Assembly (NCBI RefSeq): GCF_900457465.1
Contig: NZ_UAUU01000011.1
Span: 1,550,001-1,614,000, forward strand
Direction: 5' to 3'
Length of the DNA stretch: 64,000 nt
Origin: Sphingobacterium multivorum
Lineage (GTDB): Bacteria; Bacteroidota; Bacteroidia; Sphingobacteriales; Sphingobacteriaceae
Position numbers and translations under genes: made by a program. The notes below the pieces were generated by a model. It did no database searches, had not been told where the DNA came from, and saw only the letters and a list, made by a program, of their open reading frames with translations. Position 1 is the stretch's first letter. Each line of letters starts with the position of its first letter. Of the stretch, positions 20,160 through 30,401 are shown piece after piece.

Positions 20160-20366
20160 CTAGCCGCCTTGAGATGCAGTGATTAAGATAATCTGATCAT
20201 AAGGTTTAAGTGTTGTCGTACCCCAGTCCTTTTTGGGGATGACTTGGTTGTTGATGGCTACAGCCACGCCCTGGGTTTTGCCAGATAATTCCAAAAGTAA
20301 CAAGCCTTCTAGTGAAGTAAGTGCGGGATCGAAAAATCGAATTTGATGGTTTATTGTAAGTTCCAT
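20160..20366 (-). CDS. thiS: ThiS: sulfur carrier protein
   Basis: A 68-residue beta-grasp protein ending in Gly-Gly (ITASQGG), the site that ThiF adenylates and that later carries the thiocarboxylate for ThiG. VAVAINNQVIPKKDW is the conserved central segment of ThiS. It is the first gene after the TPP riboswitch and leads the thi operon. Confidence 0.92.
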   Translation of the reverse strand: MELTINHQIRFFDPALTSLEGLLLLELSGKTQGVAVAINNQVIPKKDWGTTTLKPYDQIILITASQGG

Positions 20367-20438
20367 TCCTTAATTTTTTTTGGTAAAACTTTAGGAATGG
20401 CTACACAAAGGCGCAGCAATGCACCTTGTAGACAGCTC

Positions 20439-20517
20439 ACTTTTCCCTACGCCAGTATGATCCGGATCAGGTTCTAAGGGTAAAATCTCAGCCTGCATGA
20501 GCAGACACCCCTAAAGT
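20439..20517 (-). promoter_or_regulatory. TPP riboswitch (THI element) controlling the thi operon
   Basis: Read on the minus strand, the conserved blocks GGGGTG, CTGAGA, ACCC, GAACCTGATCCGGATCATACT and GCGTAGGGAA appear in the right order, and ACTTT/AAAGT close helix P1. Binding of thiamine pyrophosphate should repress the operon. About 12 bases downstream an 8-bp hairpin (20408-20427) lies ahead of thiS; it has no U run, so control of translation is more likely than termination. Confidence 0.95.
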
Positions 20518-20681
20518 TGCGACTAATATAAGGTTATTTTTATGAAAGTTGCAAGAATTTATTTTGCTGCCTGAGGTATATCGTGCAGGAAAGTACAGGT
20601 CACCATGTGGAAAATATTTGATATATTAGATTTTTAAATCAGCTAAAACAATTTAACAACCACCAAGAATAGTATCTTTTC

Positions 20682-23324
20682 ATGCGTAGGATTTTATTGA
20701 CAATACTGTTGTGTATAACGAACAGCACTTATGCCCAACCTAAAAGCAACTGCATCGCGGTACAGTTGACATGCGAACATCTGGTCAATCCATTGGGTAT
20801 CGATGCAACCCAGCCGAGACTTAGCTGGCGACTTGAGGACCAACGTAATGGTGCGGTACAACAGGCTTATCAGATCCTTTTAGGGCAAGATTCGCTGACA
20901 CTACTGAAGGAGACGAAAAATAGCTGGGATAGTGGCAAACAGCTCAGCTCGTCCATGTTAGTGCCCTATAACGGCGCACAGTTAAAGCCACAGACCACGT
21001 ATTTCTGGAAGGTTAAAGTATGGGATAAGGATGGTATATCAACGAGCTCTAAAATAGCATCGTTCGAAACTGGAATGATGGGAATGGACCTTTGGAAGGG
21101 AAAATGGATTAGCGACAATAAGGATATTCATGCGCGAGAAACGCCTTATTTTAGAACAGAATTTAAGATAAATAAGCCGATAAAGTCTGCACGCGCGTAT
21201 ATTGCCACAGCAGGGCTATATGAACTTTCCATGAATGGTCAACGCGTAGGAGACCATCGCCTGGATCCAATGTATACTCGATTCGACCGGCGTACATTAT
21301 ATGTCGTGACGGACGTAACCCAGCAGCTCCAACAAGGACAGAACGCTATTGGCGTTGTTTTGGGGAATGGCTGGTATAATCACCAACCACTGGCGGTTTG
21401 GAACTTTGATAAAGCACCGTGGCGGGCCCGACCAACATTCTGTTTAGAGCTGAAAATCGTCTATACAGATGGTACAGTAGAAACTATTGTTTCAGATAAG
21501 CAGTGGAAAACAGCTTCGGGACCAATTACTTATAATAATATTTACACTGGTGAGCATTATGATGCAAGACTGGAAATACCCAACTGGGACAAACCTAAAT
21601 ATGATGATTCAACTTGGCAGGCTGTTCAGTATAGAAATGCGCCATCTGCACATATCGTTTCCCAACAGATGGTACCGATTCGGCTCGTGAAGTCCTATAA
21701 GCCCAAATCAGTGACAAAGATAGACCAACGTACTTATGTTTTCGATATGGGTCAGAATATGGCTGGGATTACAAAAGTTAAAGTCAAAGGAGCTGCAGGG
21801 ACTATGCTACGTATCAAGCACGGTGAACGATTGTCGGCAGATGGGCGTCTTGACCTGTCCAATATTGATGTTTATTATCGGGGCGATAAGGAAAAGGAGC
21901 CCTTTCAAACGGACATTCTGACCTTAAGCGGTCGTAATGATGAGTTTATGGCAAAGTTCGGTTACAAAGGATTTCGTTACGTCGAAATTAGTAGTAGTGC
22001 GGCAATTGCATTGGATAGTTCGGCTGTGACCGCTTATTTTATGCATAGTGATGTGCCCGCTATTGGACAGCTCAAGACGTCATCAGCGTTGGTCAACAAA
22101 CTATGGGAAGCGACCAACAATGCCTACTTGTCCAATTTGATGGGCTATCCGACAGACTGTCCGCAGCGCGAAAAGAACGGTTGGACAGGGGATGGGCACC
22201 TTGCGATTGAAACAGCTTTGTACAATTTTGACGGGATAACAGTTTATGAAAAATGGATGGCGGATCATCGTGATGAGCAACAGGAGAACGGTGTCTTACC
22301 CGATATTATTCCAACTGGGGGATGGGGTTATGGTACAGCGAATGGTTTGGATTGGACAAGTACCATTGCCATCATTCCCTGGCAGATCTATCAGTTTTAT
22401 GGAGACCCACGTGCATTAGAAGAATGCTATCTTAATATCAAACGCTATGTGGATTATGTCGACGGAATCAGCCCATCTGGGTTGACAACTTTTGGGCGTG
22501 GAGACTGGGTGCCAGTGAAGTCACAGTCGAATCTGGAGTTGACCTCCTCGGTTTATTTTTATGTGGATGCGACCATCTTGGCTGCTACGGCTAAATTGTT
22601 TGGATACACAGCAGATCAACAAAAATATGAACTGCTGAGCAGAAAAATTAAGACGGCCATCAACGCTAAATTTTTAGATGCTTCCAAGGGTATTTATAGC
22701 AATGGAACACAGACTGAACTGAGTGTTCCACTCTATTGGGGTGTGGTACCTGACGAAATGAAAGCCCGGGTTGCAGCCAACCTGAATAAGAAAGTGGAAG
22801 AGACCAACTTTCACTTAGATGTAGGAGTATTGGGTGCAAAAGCATTATTGAATGCGTTAAAAGATAACGGTTATGCAACGACAGCCTATAAGGTTGCGGT
22901 ACAAGATACTTATCCGTCTTGGGGATGGTGGATTGTAAATGGCGCAACAACATTGTTGGAGAACTGGGATTTAAAAGCAACCCGTGATATTTCAGACAAC
23001 CACATGATGTTTGGCGAAATCGGTGGTTGGTTTTTTAAATCTATCGGCGGGATTCTGCCAGATCCTAAACAACCTGGATTTAAACATGTGCTCTTAAAAC
23101 CCATCTTTCCCCAGGAACTGAAAGAATCTTCTATTTCTTATGATTCACCCTACGGTAAAATTGTTTCCGAATGGAAGTTAAAGGATAAAAAGATTGTTTA
23201 TGATATCCAAATACCCGCAAATGCCACGGCGACATTTTATCCGCCGGATAATGTTAGCATTAGCAGTAGGGATGTCGTCCAATTGGAGGCTGGTAAACAT
23301 AGGCTGGAGCTGGAACTCAAGTAA
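20682..23324 (+). CDS. GH78 alpha-L-rhamnosidase
   Basis: An 880-residue secreted enzyme with signal peptide (residues 1-18, ending TYAQ). Domain order follows bacterial rhamnosidases: N-terminal fibronectin-like part (about 25-130, LVNPLGIDATQPRLSWRL), a jelly-roll domain with SARAYIATAGLYELSMNG, a central beta domain, the (alpha/alpha)6 barrel with the acidic site DCPQREKNGWTGDGH, and a C-terminal beta-sandwich. GH78 enzymes remove terminal L-rhamnose from plant or microbial glycans. It stands alone here, without a SusC/SusD pair, so it is not in an obvious utilisation locus. Localisation is probably periplasmic. Confidence 0.93.
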   Translation: MRRILLTILLCITNSTYAQPKSNCIAVQLTCEHLVNPLGIDATQPRLSWRLEDQRNGAVQQAYQILLGQDSLTLLKETKNSWDSGKQLSSSMLVPYNGAQLKPQTTYFWKVKVWDKDGISTSSKIASFETGMMGMDLWKGKWISDNKDIHARETPYFRTEFKINKPIKSARAYIATAGLYELSMNGQRVGDHRLDPMYTRFDRRTLYVVTDVTQQLQQGQNAIGVVLGNGWYNHQPLAVWNFDKAPWRARPTFCLELKIVYTDGTVETIVSDKQWKTASGPITYNNIYTGEHYDARLEIPNWDKPKYDDSTWQAVQYRNAPSAHIVSQQMVPIRLVKSYKPKSVTKIDQRTYVFDMGQNMAGITKVKVKGAAGTMLRIKHGERLSADGRLDLSNIDVYYRGDKEKEPFQTDILTLSGRNDEFMAKFGYKGFRYVEISSSAAIALDSSAVTAYFMHSDVPAIGQLKTSSALVNKLWEATNNAYLSNLMGYPTDCPQREKNGWTGDGHLAIETALYNFDGITVYEKWMADHRDEQQENGVLPDIIPTGGWGYGTANGLDWTSTIAIIPWQIYQFYGDPRALEECYLNIKRYVDYVDGISPSGLTTFGRGDWVPVKSQSNLELTSSVYFYVDATILAATAKLFGYTADQQKYELLSRKIKTAINAKFLDASKGIYSNGTQTELSVPLYWGVVPDEMKARVAANLNKKVEETNFHLDVGVLGAKALLNALKDNGYATTAYKVAVQDTYPSWGWWIVNGATTLLENWDLKATRDISDNHMMFGEIGGWFFKSIGGILPDPKQPGFKHVLLKPIFPQELKESSISYDSPYGKIVSEWKLKDKKIVYDIQIPANATATFYPPDNVSISSRDVVQLEAGKHRLELELK

Positions 23325-23390
23325 TCATAGGCTCCGATCTGTTGTTTTATTGCTCCGACCGTTGGTATTATGCTCTTATCATGTTATGTA

Positions 23391-24803
23391 TTAGAGTGCT
23401 TTTGTAAGTTTACCAAGCTGTTTTAATTTTAAAGCGAGTTCATTGCTCCAGGGTAAACCAATACAGAGACGCATGCAATGGTGAAATTGATCCTGTAAGG
23501 TGAAAATCCGCCCCGGTGAAATGCTGATCTGTAGTTTAAGCGCATAGTTATATAGCTTGCCTGTATCGATGTGTTTTGGAAACTCGACCCATAGGGCAAG
23601 TCCACCCTGTGGACGGCTAATTTTAGTGCCTTCCGGAAAATGGGCCGAAATGATGGCAGCGTAGCGCTGGTAGTTTTCCGTTAATGATCTACGAAGTTTA
23701 CGCAGGTGGTTTTCATACTTTCCGGTTAATAGAAAATTTCCAACCGCCTCATTGATGATCGCCGTAGATGACAGGGAATGGATCAGTTTTAGTTTGATAA
23801 TCTGTTCTTTGTATTTTCCAGGAGCAACCCATCCGACACGGAAGCCTGGAGCCAACGTCTTTGAAACGGATCCACACCAGAGGACATTGCCATCCCGGTC
23901 AAAAGATTTGCAACATTTGGGGCGTTGCGTGCCAAAATGGAGGTCGCTGTAGGTGTCATCTTCGATTAGCGGAATTTGGTGTTTTGACAGCAATGCCACA
24001 ATTTCCCGCTTATGCTCATCCGGCATGCAATAACCCAAAGGGGTGTTAAAATTGGGGACCAGTAAACAGACTTTAATTTGGGGCAACAGATTTTTGAGGG
24101 CTTCAATGTCTATTCCTATGATGGGGTCCGTAGCTATTTCCAGCACCTTAAGCCCTAGACTGACGGCAAGTTGGAGGATACCCGGATAGCAGGGGCTTTC
24201 CAGAGCCAGTGTATCTCCAGGTTTGGTTAAGGCCATCAGACACAAAACTAAAGCATTCATACAGCCGTTGGTGGTAACGACATCATCTTCATTTAGATTT
24301 CCACCCCAGGCCAATGAACGTACGGCCACCATACGACGTAATTTTATATTGCCTTGCAAGGGTTCATATGCTGTGCCACCATCGCTGAGCTCCCGTGTAG
24401 CGAGGACGATTTCTTTTTTTAATTTTGCGGTAGGTAGGAGACTTCCGGAAGGAACACCGATTGAAAATAAGGTTAAGTCGCGACGTCCCATGGTTGAATA
24501 CACCTTATTCATCAATTGATCCGGTTCTCTGTTGTTGGCGATTGGAATAGGTTGACTGGCTGCCGCCAACGGAAGTTGCAAATAGTTTGGAGGACTAACG
24601 AAGTAGCCGGATTGGGGCTTGGACTGTATAAGAGAACGTTCTTCCAACGCTAGAAATGCCCTTTTTGCGGTATTTATACTGATACCGTGTTCAGCGCTTA
24701 GCTTCCTCACCGAAGGTAGTTTTTCGCCAGCTTTTAAGACGCCTGATTTAATCTTATTGGCAATATTGTCTGCTATTTCATTATACAAATAATCTTTTTT
24801 CAT
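23391..24803 (-). CDS. MocR-type regulator: GntR HTH fused to PLP aminotransferase domain
   Basis: The N-terminal winged helix (about residues 5-70, GEKLPSVRKLSAEHGISINTAKRAF) is followed by a fold-type I aminotransferase domain, with the PLP Lys in CGSVSKTLAPGFRVGW and the Asp/Tyr of IEDDTYSDL. Such regulators use PLP chemistry to sense an amine or amino acid and often control a divergent transporter or metabolic gene. Here the divergent neighbour is an EamA exporter, so that is the probable target. I chose MKKDYLYNE at 24803, because the frame's first ATG at 24857 adds 18 residues unlike the family. Confidence 0.9.
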   Translation of the reverse strand: MKKDYLYNEIADNIANKIKSGVLKAGEKLPSVRKLSAEHGISINTAKRAFLALEERSLIQSKPQSGYFVSPPNYLQLPLAAASQPIPIANNREPDQLMNKVYSTMGRRDLTLFSIGVPSGSLLPTAKLKKEIVLATRELSDGGTAYEPLQGNIKLRRMVAVRSLAWGGNLNEDDVVTTNGCMNALVLCLMALTKPGDTLALESPCYPGILQLAVSLGLKVLEIATDPIIGIDIEALKNLLPQIKVCLLVPNFNTPLGYCMPDEHKREIVALLSKHQIPLIEDDTYSDLHFGTQRPKCCKSFDRDGNVLWCGSVSKTLAPGFRVGWVAPGKYKEQIIKLKLIHSLSSTAIINEAVGNFLLTGKYENHLRKLRRSLTENYQRYAAIISAHFPEGTKISRPQGGLALWVEFPKHIDTGKLYNYALKLQISISPGRIFTLQDQFHHCMRLCIGLPWSNELALKLKQLGKLTKAL

Positions 24804-24914
24804 CAAATTAGGATTAGTGTTCGTCTTTAAAGGTAACTGTGTCCATTGAATTATCAAAAACTGTGACTGTGCTTAATTCTTGTAATGGACGAACTTTGTG
24901 TAAAAGATTGATAC

Positions 24915-25805
24915 ATGGCGCAATTAAGTATAAGTAAATTACAGGAAAATACAACAAGCGGTTGGTTAAATGGTTTTATTGGTGTGGTATTATTTAGTGG
25001 TTCGTTGCCGGCAACACGCATGGCGGTTTTAGCTTTTGACCCTGTATTTGTTACATTAGCAAGGGCTTCCATTGCAGGCATATTGGCACTGATAACATTG
25101 ATGGCTTTTAAGGAAAAACGTCCAGAAAGAAAGCAATTGGGGTCGCTATGCATCGTGGCAATAGGATGTGTCGTTGGATTTCCCTTACTGAGCGCTTTGG
25201 CTCTGCAGCACATCACGTCCGCGCATTCCATCGTTTTTATCGGTATTTTGCCCGTATCGACAGCCGTATTTGGTATTATACGCGGTGGCGAGCGTCCGAA
25301 GCCAATTTTTTGGCTGTTCTCTGCTCTAGGGAGTCTACTGGTGATCGGCTATGCGCTGGCACAAGGACTAACAGCCTCACCTTTAGGCGATGTTTTAATG
25401 ATTTTATCGGTCATTCTCTGTGGTTTGGGCTATGCTGAAGGTGCAAAATTGACCAAGACGCTAGGGGGCTGGCAGGTCATTTCCTGGGCCTTGGTTTTGT
25501 CGCTGCCGTTGATCTTGCCACTTACCTTTGTCTACCTTCCATCGTCTTTTGACACTGTGCCTATCGGGGCCTGGGCCAGTTTAGCCTATGTGTCGATGTT
25601 CAGTATGTTTATTGGCTTTGTTTTTTGGTATAAAGGACTCGCCCAAGGTGGCACGGCGACCATCGGACAATTACAGTTACTCCAGCCTTTTTTCGGTCTG
25701 GCTTTAGCCGCCGGGCTTCTTCATGAACAAGTCGGTGTTGGCATGCTGGCCGTAACAGTTGCTGTTATTCTTGGTGTCGTTGGAACGAAGAGATTTGCCC
25801 GATAA
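24915..25805 (+). CDS. EamA-family (DMT) transporter
   Basis: The 296-residue protein has about ten membrane helices in two EamA repeats (roughly 20-150 and 165-292). Landmarks are GSLPATRMAVLAFDP near the start of repeat one and LAYVSMFSMFIGFVFWYKGLAQGG in repeat two. DMT proteins of this type usually export amino acids or metabolites across the inner membrane. Divergent arrangement with the MocR gene (111 bases apart) suggests regulation by it. Substrate unknown. Confidence 0.9.
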   Translation: MAQLSISKLQENTTSGWLNGFIGVVLFSGSLPATRMAVLAFDPVFVTLARASIAGILALITLMAFKEKRPERKQLGSLCIVAIGCVVGFPLLSALALQHITSAHSIVFIGILPVSTAVFGIIRGGERPKPIFWLFSALGSLLVIGYALAQGLTASPLGDVLMILSVILCGLGYAEGAKLTKTLGGWQVISWALVLSLPLILPLTFVYLPSSFDTVPIGAWASLAYVSMFSMFIGFVFWYKGLAQGGTATIGQLQLLQPFFGLALAAGLLHEQVGVGMLAVTVAVILGVVGTKRFAR

Positions 25806-25945
25806 ATGCATTAGAAAAAAGAGAACTGGATTATAGGCTCTCTCGGAAAACGATAAATTTATTAACTTTAACTTTTAGGGTGTCATTCGAGGCGTATTTG
25901 ATCGAATGATGTGTATTTATCTTGTATTGGCAAAGAAAACAGCGT

Positions 25946-26548
25946 ATGATTTTACCGTTTGAACCTTATAATCCGATATGGAAAGCGAATTTTGACAGTA
26001 TTCAACATGAACTTTTTACGTTGTTGAAACCAATAAGGTCGAGGGTTGATCACATAGGCAGTACGGCCGTTGAGGGATTGTCTGCCAAACCAATCATTGA
26101 TATATTGATCGGTTTAGAGGAAGAAAACGATCTTGATCGTACTCCGCTCCTGTTGCGGGACAAGTGCTATGTATATTATGAAAAATACAATGAGGATATG
26201 CCTTACAGACGTTTTTTTATCGCCCTGATTGATCGTCCTGAAGTATTAGGATTACCAGAGCAAATCGCACCTGGCGATGAAATTCCAGCACGATTGCATG
26301 ACCATTCGTTACGAGTAGCACATATCCATAGCATACCCTTGCAATCAAAACACTGGTTGCGCCATATAGCCTTTCGCGATTACCTGCGTGCGCACGACAA
26401 TGTAAGAGATCGCTATCAGGCACTCAAAGAAAAATTGGTACTGCAGCAATGGAAAGATGGTAACGATTATAATGATGCGAAAGATGAATTTTTGAAAGAG
26501 CATGAAGCAAAAGCTGTGGAATGGTACAATAGTGGAATGGTACAATAA
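25946..26548 (+). CDS. GrpB family protein (UPF0157, nucleotidyltransferase fold)
   Basis: The 200-residue protein has the GrpB signature HIGSTAVEGLSAKPIIDILIG (about 38-58), which resembles the minimal nucleotidyltransferase motif Gly-Ser followed by Asp, and the later HxxHxH-like RVAHIHSIP and FRDYLRAH segments. I start it at the ATG at 25946; an ATG at 25922 would add eight residues. Biochemical function in the family is not settled. It stands alone between the EamA gene and a DinB-like gene. Confidence 0.88.
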   Translation: MILPFEPYNPIWKANFDSIQHELFTLLKPIRSRVDHIGSTAVEGLSAKPIIDILIGLEEENDLDRTPLLLRDKCYVYYEKYNEDMPYRRFFIALIDRPEVLGLPEQIAPGDEIPARLHDHSLRVAHIHSIPLQSKHWLRHIAFRDYLRAHDNVRDRYQALKEKLVLQQWKDGNDYNDAKDEFLKEHEAKAVEWYNSGMVQ

Positions 26549-26657
26549 AGGTTGCGGAACAATAGAATCGTATTACAATGAGAACCTTGGACAAAGCAGC
26601 GTGGATGGATCGGATTAAATTGGTAAGAAATTAAGGTTATACTAGCTAAATTTAGGT

Positions 26658-27086
26658 ATGAATACATTATTGGAAGAATTTGAGCATATTATTCAGAAGT
26701 TTTCTTCGCAAATTTTGGAAATAAATGATGACGATTTTAATCGCAAATTAGAACCAGATAAATGGAGCAAAAAAGAGATTCTGGGTCATCTAGTCGATAG
26801 CGCTTTTGTTAATTACCAACGGTTTATAAGAGCTCAATTTGAAGAAAATCCAAAAATATACTATGATCAGGTAGCCTATTGTGCATCTGCAGGTTACCAA
26901 CATGCTGAGACCGAGAAATTATGCAATCTATGGCGATCGGTAAACGAACAATTGTTGTTTTTGTTTAAGCAGGTAATTGCGAACAAATTGATTCAAAGGA
27001 CTTGTAATGACCATAGCCTCGAATTTTTAATGCTTGACTATGTGGTGCATTTGAAGCATCACAGAAATCAGATTTTGTCCGAATAA
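26658..27086 (+). CDS. DinB-like family protein
   Basis: A 142-residue four-helix-bundle protein. The putative metal ligands are His in LGHLVDSAFVNYQRF (about residue 46) and two His near the end (VVHLKHHRNQIL). DinB-superfamily proteins include metal-dependent thiol transferases, but this one cannot be assigned a substrate. No operon partner is clear. Confidence 0.85.
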   Translation: MNTLLEEFEHIIQKFSSQILEINDDDFNRKLEPDKWSKKEILGHLVDSAFVNYQRFIRAQFEENPKIYYDQVAYCASAGYQHAETEKLCNLWRSVNEQLLFLFKQVIANKLIQRTCNDHSLEFLMLDYVVHLKHHRNQILSE

Positions 27087-27162
27087 AAAAATTTAGGAAA
27101 GGATAGCATGAGAGCTCTTTGTTCAGGCATCAGTAAATTTAATAGTCCATAAAAAATAAGGG

Positions 27163-28017
27163 ATGGAGATACGGAAATTGAAAGCGGGAGATAGTGCTGA
27201 CTTATTAAAGGCAATTAATGGAGCTTTTGCCGACTATATTGTACCATTTCAGTTAGACGCATTGCAATTGGAGTCGAAGATCAGAGGCGAGGATATTTTA
27301 ATGGACTTGTCAGTTGGTGTTTTTGACGGAATACAACTGGTAGCTTTTATTATGCATGGCATGCGAGAAATTGAGGGTAGTAAAGTTATCTACAATGCTG
27401 GTACAGGTGTTTTGCCCGCCTATCGGAACAGCGGATTAGTCGGTGAAATGTACAGATTTATGCAGCCATCCTTCAGAGAGTATCGCGTGAAAAAATTACT
27501 ATTGGAAGTGATAGAAAGTAATCGACGTGCTATTCGGGTATATGAAAAAAATGGTTTTGTTAAAGGCCGTAGATTACTGTGCTTTGGAGGAGAACTTCAT
27601 GTAAAGATGGGTGCTTTATCTGGCAGAACACAGCCTATCCGTATACAGTCTATCCATGACTTTTCTTGGGATATTTTGCAGTCTTTTTGGGATGTTGAAC
27701 CCAGCTGGCAAAATAGAAGTGAGCGTAGTGAATTAATTCAGCTTAAAGGGTTGGGGGCATTTATTGGCTCCGATTTGGTGGGATATATCTTGTTCAATTC
27801 GTCCAATAGACGGATCTACCAAATTGCGGTAGCACAGCAGCATAGGCGGAAAGGTATTGCAACACAGCTTTTATCCGAGCTGAAAGTGTTTGTGTCCAGC
27901 GCAAAGGTACAAATTACTAACGTTGATGAAAAAGCCAAAAACTTACAACTATTTCTACAAAGACAAGGCCTGGTCAACACAATCAACCAGATTGAAATGG
28001 TCAAGATGATTTTCTGA
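27163..28017 (+). CDS. Tandem GNAT N-acetyltransferase
   Basis: The 284-residue protein carries two GNAT folds. The first (about 1-145) has the acetyl-CoA loop region TGVLPAYRNSGLVGEMY and the family motif VIESNRRAIRVYEKNGF. The second (about 165-284) has IAVAQQHRRKGIATQLLSEL, a clear pyrophosphate-binding Q-x-x-R-x-G-I-A/G motif. The first loop deviates from the consensus, so the second domain is probably the active one. Substrate unknown. Confidence 0.87.
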   Translation: MEIRKLKAGDSADLLKAINGAFADYIVPFQLDALQLESKIRGEDILMDLSVGVFDGIQLVAFIMHGMREIEGSKVIYNAGTGVLPAYRNSGLVGEMYRFMQPSFREYRVKKLLLEVIESNRRAIRVYEKNGFVKGRRLLCFGGELHVKMGALSGRTQPIRIQSIHDFSWDILQSFWDVEPSWQNRSERSELIQLKGLGAFIGSDLVGYILFNSSNRRIYQIAVAQQHRRKGIATQLLSELKVFVSSAKVQITNVDEKAKNLQLFLQRQGLVNTINQIEMVKMIF

Positions 28018-28219
28018 TAATATCAATTAAAAATTAAAGTATTTCATTTACGATCAATAATTGTGAAAACAAATGTTGTTGTAAAAGTGTTGTTTAACAA
28101 AAGGTTAGATAGGATGTGCTATTAAACTGTCCATTATAATTCTATTTACTGGTGTAATTTTACCATCCCTCGGAAAAGACGCTCTTCAACAATTTAAACG
28201 ACACTAATTTTTAAAACAT

Positions 28220-28858
28220 ATGAAATCGAAGTCATTTTTAATCGCAATTGTCTCAAGCTTATTGTTGTTGGCTTGTAGCACTTCAACAAGGATAACAGAT
28301 ATCTATAAAAATAGAGACCTTACTCCCAAACAATATCAAACAATATTCATTATTGCAATGACAAACCACGCTAAAGCAAAGGAGGTCATTGAATCCAATT
28401 TGGCAGAAGCAGCTTCCATGCATGGCTACAAGGCTATTAAAAGCAGCGACGTTTTTAAACGGACGTTTACCAAAGATGAAAGTCAAAACAAAGATTTAGT
28501 GATGAAAGCAGTACACAGTTTGAATGCAGATGCCATTTTCACTGTTACCCTGATCGACAAAGCCAGCGAGACCCGATATGTACCGGGAAATGGGCCTTAT
28601 ATGCCTTATCCGAGATTTGGTTGGTATGGTAATTTTTGGAGCTATTACTCCCATTGGTACCCAATTGCATACGATCCTGGTTATTACACGACGGATAAAA
28701 TGTACTATCTGGAAAGCAATCTATATGATGTTAGCTCCGAACAACTGCTTTGGAGTGTACAGTCTGAAACGATCAACCCTTCCAGCTTAGCAGATTTTTC
28801 TAAAAGTTATACAAAGGCGCTCGTAAAAGCATTGGAAAAGGATATTGCTGCTAAATAG
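28220..28858 (+). CDS. Putative lipoprotein
   Basis: A lipoprotein signal with lipobox LLLACS (Cys at about residue 19) begins this 212-residue protein. The mature part is a small alpha/beta domain (about 35-115, QTIFIIAMTNHAKAKEVIE) followed by an aromatic stretch rich in Tyr, Trp and Pro (about 120-160) and a final segment LLWSVQSETINPSS. It resembles the many DUF4136/DUF799-like lipoproteins of Bacteroidota, but I do not recognise a defined family. Location should be the outer membrane or periplasm. Confidence 0.75.
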   Translation: MKSKSFLIAIVSSLLLLACSTSTRITDIYKNRDLTPKQYQTIFIIAMTNHAKAKEVIESNLAEAASMHGYKAIKSSDVFKRTFTKDESQNKDLVMKAVHSLNADAIFTVTLIDKASETRYVPGNGPYMPYPRFGWYGNFWSYYSHWYPIAYDPGYYTTDKMYYLESNLYDVSSEQLLWSVQSETINPSSLADFSKSYTKALVKALEKDIAAK

Positions 28859-29032
28859 CCATTGATAAAAAGTATGCTTTAAAAGCTAGCTTCAATTTAA
28901 ATAATGTATTTGTGTAAAAATATTCTTTATAACACCGATTCAGTACCTCGTAAAGGCGTTTTATGGTGTAATAATAAACTAAATTGCATTAATATTGTTA
29001 TATTGGCAAGCAATAAAGTTAGCTCAAATCAG

Positions 29033-29500
29033 ATGAGGTACAAATTATATAGAGAACAGCAATTGACCTGCGATATGGATACCGCATGGGCATTTTTTTC
29101 GTCACCCATGAATCTTTCAGAAATTACTCCAAAAGATATGGGTTTTGTAGTCACCTCAGACTGTGATCAACAAGAAATTTTTGAAGGAATGATCATCGAT
29201 TATTTGGTATCTCCGATTCTTCGGTTTCCGCTGAAGTGGAAGACCAAAATAACGCAGGTGGAAAAGAATAAAAGTTTTACTGATTTCCAACTAAAGGGAC
29301 CTTATGCCTATTGGAATCATTTTCATGAATTTATTCCAAACGAAAATGGGGTACTCATGAAAGACAGGGTTGACTATGAATTGCCTTTGGGGATTCTAGG
29401 CACAATTGCGCATGGAATTTTTGTTAAAAGGAAGTTGGAGCGAATCTTCGATTACCGTCATCAGGTTTTAGAAAAATTATTTAATCAAACTCAGAATTAG
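29033..29500 (+). CDS. SRPBCC (START-like) family protein
   Basis: A 155-residue ligand-binding START-like protein: TAWAFFSSPMNLSEITP at the start, then strands with MIIDYLVSPILRFPLKWKTKITQVEKNKSFTD and FTDFQLKGPYAYWNHFHEF. This arrangement is that of SRPBCC proteins often annotated as ligand-binding or 'cell division inhibitor' homologues. I chose the ATG at 29033, since the frame runs back to 28904 with sequence unlike the family. It is followed after 53 bases by a TspO-like gene. Confidence 0.85.
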   Translation: MRYKLYREQQLTCDMDTAWAFFSSPMNLSEITPKDMGFVVTSDCDQQEIFEGMIIDYLVSPILRFPLKWKTKITQVEKNKSFTDFQLKGPYAYWNHFHEFIPNENGVLMKDRVDYELPLGILGTIAHGIFVKRKLERIFDYRHQVLEKLFNQTQN

Positions 29501-29553
29501 TGGTAACGAATCTATTGCAGTTCACGTGACCGAAAAGAAAGAAGTAGTCTACA

Positions 29554-30324
29554 ATGAAGAAATTTTATCAAATAAGCAATGGAGTTGCTTTGGTCATCAC
29601 TGTGATCATTAATTACCTATCCAATACGGGGATTTTTAATGGGGAGACCATGGCAACAATTTCTGCTAAATATCAAAATCTATTTACACCTGCGGGATAT
29701 GCCTTTTCCATATGGGGTCTCATTTATTTGGGGTTGTTTGGATTTGTAATTTATTTTGGTCCTTTTGTCAGACAGACAAATGAAAAAGATAAAGTAGTTT
29801 TAAAAGTCGGATGGTGGTTCTTGATTTCTTGTCTAGCAAATAGTTTATGGGTCATTACCTGGTTGTATGACTATACCTTTTTAACTATTTTATTGATGGT
29901 CTTACTTTTTGTGTCGCTATTAAAGATAATTTACTATACACAAACTATTGCGTTTCATGCTGCACGCAGCAAGCGTATATTTCTTAAGATCCCTTTTCAA
30001 CTTTATGCAGGGTGGATTTCTGTCGCTTTGATTGCCAATATTGCAGCCTATCTGACGAAGATAGGCTGGGGAGGTTTTGGATTATCAGCTACCATGTGGG
30101 CTATTATCATGTTTTCAATTGCATTAATTCTTCACTTATTGATGATCTGGCAACGTCATTTGCCGGTATTTGGACTTGTCGCCGTATGGGCTTTAATAGC
30201 CATTGCAGCTGCTAATAAATTAGTTAATAGCACTGTATATGCAGCGGCTATAATGGCAGCCATTATTGTTTTGCTAAATGTAATTGTGTACTTTATTCAA
30301 TATCGTAAGCGACAGCCTTTCTAG
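29554..30324 (+). CDS. Tryptophan-rich sensory/TspO-like membrane protein
   Basis: The 256-residue protein has about seven membrane helices. FTPAGYAFSIWGLIYLGL and CLANSLWVITWLYDY match the tryptophan-rich TspO/MBR-type family, although the protein is longer than the five-helix TspO (about 160 residues). Such homologues appear beside SRPBCC and photolyase-type genes in many bacteria. Ligand and role here are unknown. Confidence 0.75.
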   Translation: MKKFYQISNGVALVITVIINYLSNTGIFNGETMATISAKYQNLFTPAGYAFSIWGLIYLGLFGFVIYFGPFVRQTNEKDKVVLKVGWWFLISCLANSLWVITWLYDYTFLTILLMVLLFVSLLKIIYYTQTIAFHAARSKRIFLKIPFQLYAGWISVALIANIAAYLTKIGWGGFGLSATMWAIIMFSIALILHLLMIWQRHLPVFGLVAVWALIAIAAANKLVNSTVYAAAIMAAIIVLLNVIVYFIQYRKRQPF

Positions 30325-30401
30325 TCCTTGCCTAATAAAGTGCATGATTCTGTTGGCAATCGAATTTTAAGCTTTCCATAGTAATGCAGCGAAACCAACT
30401 A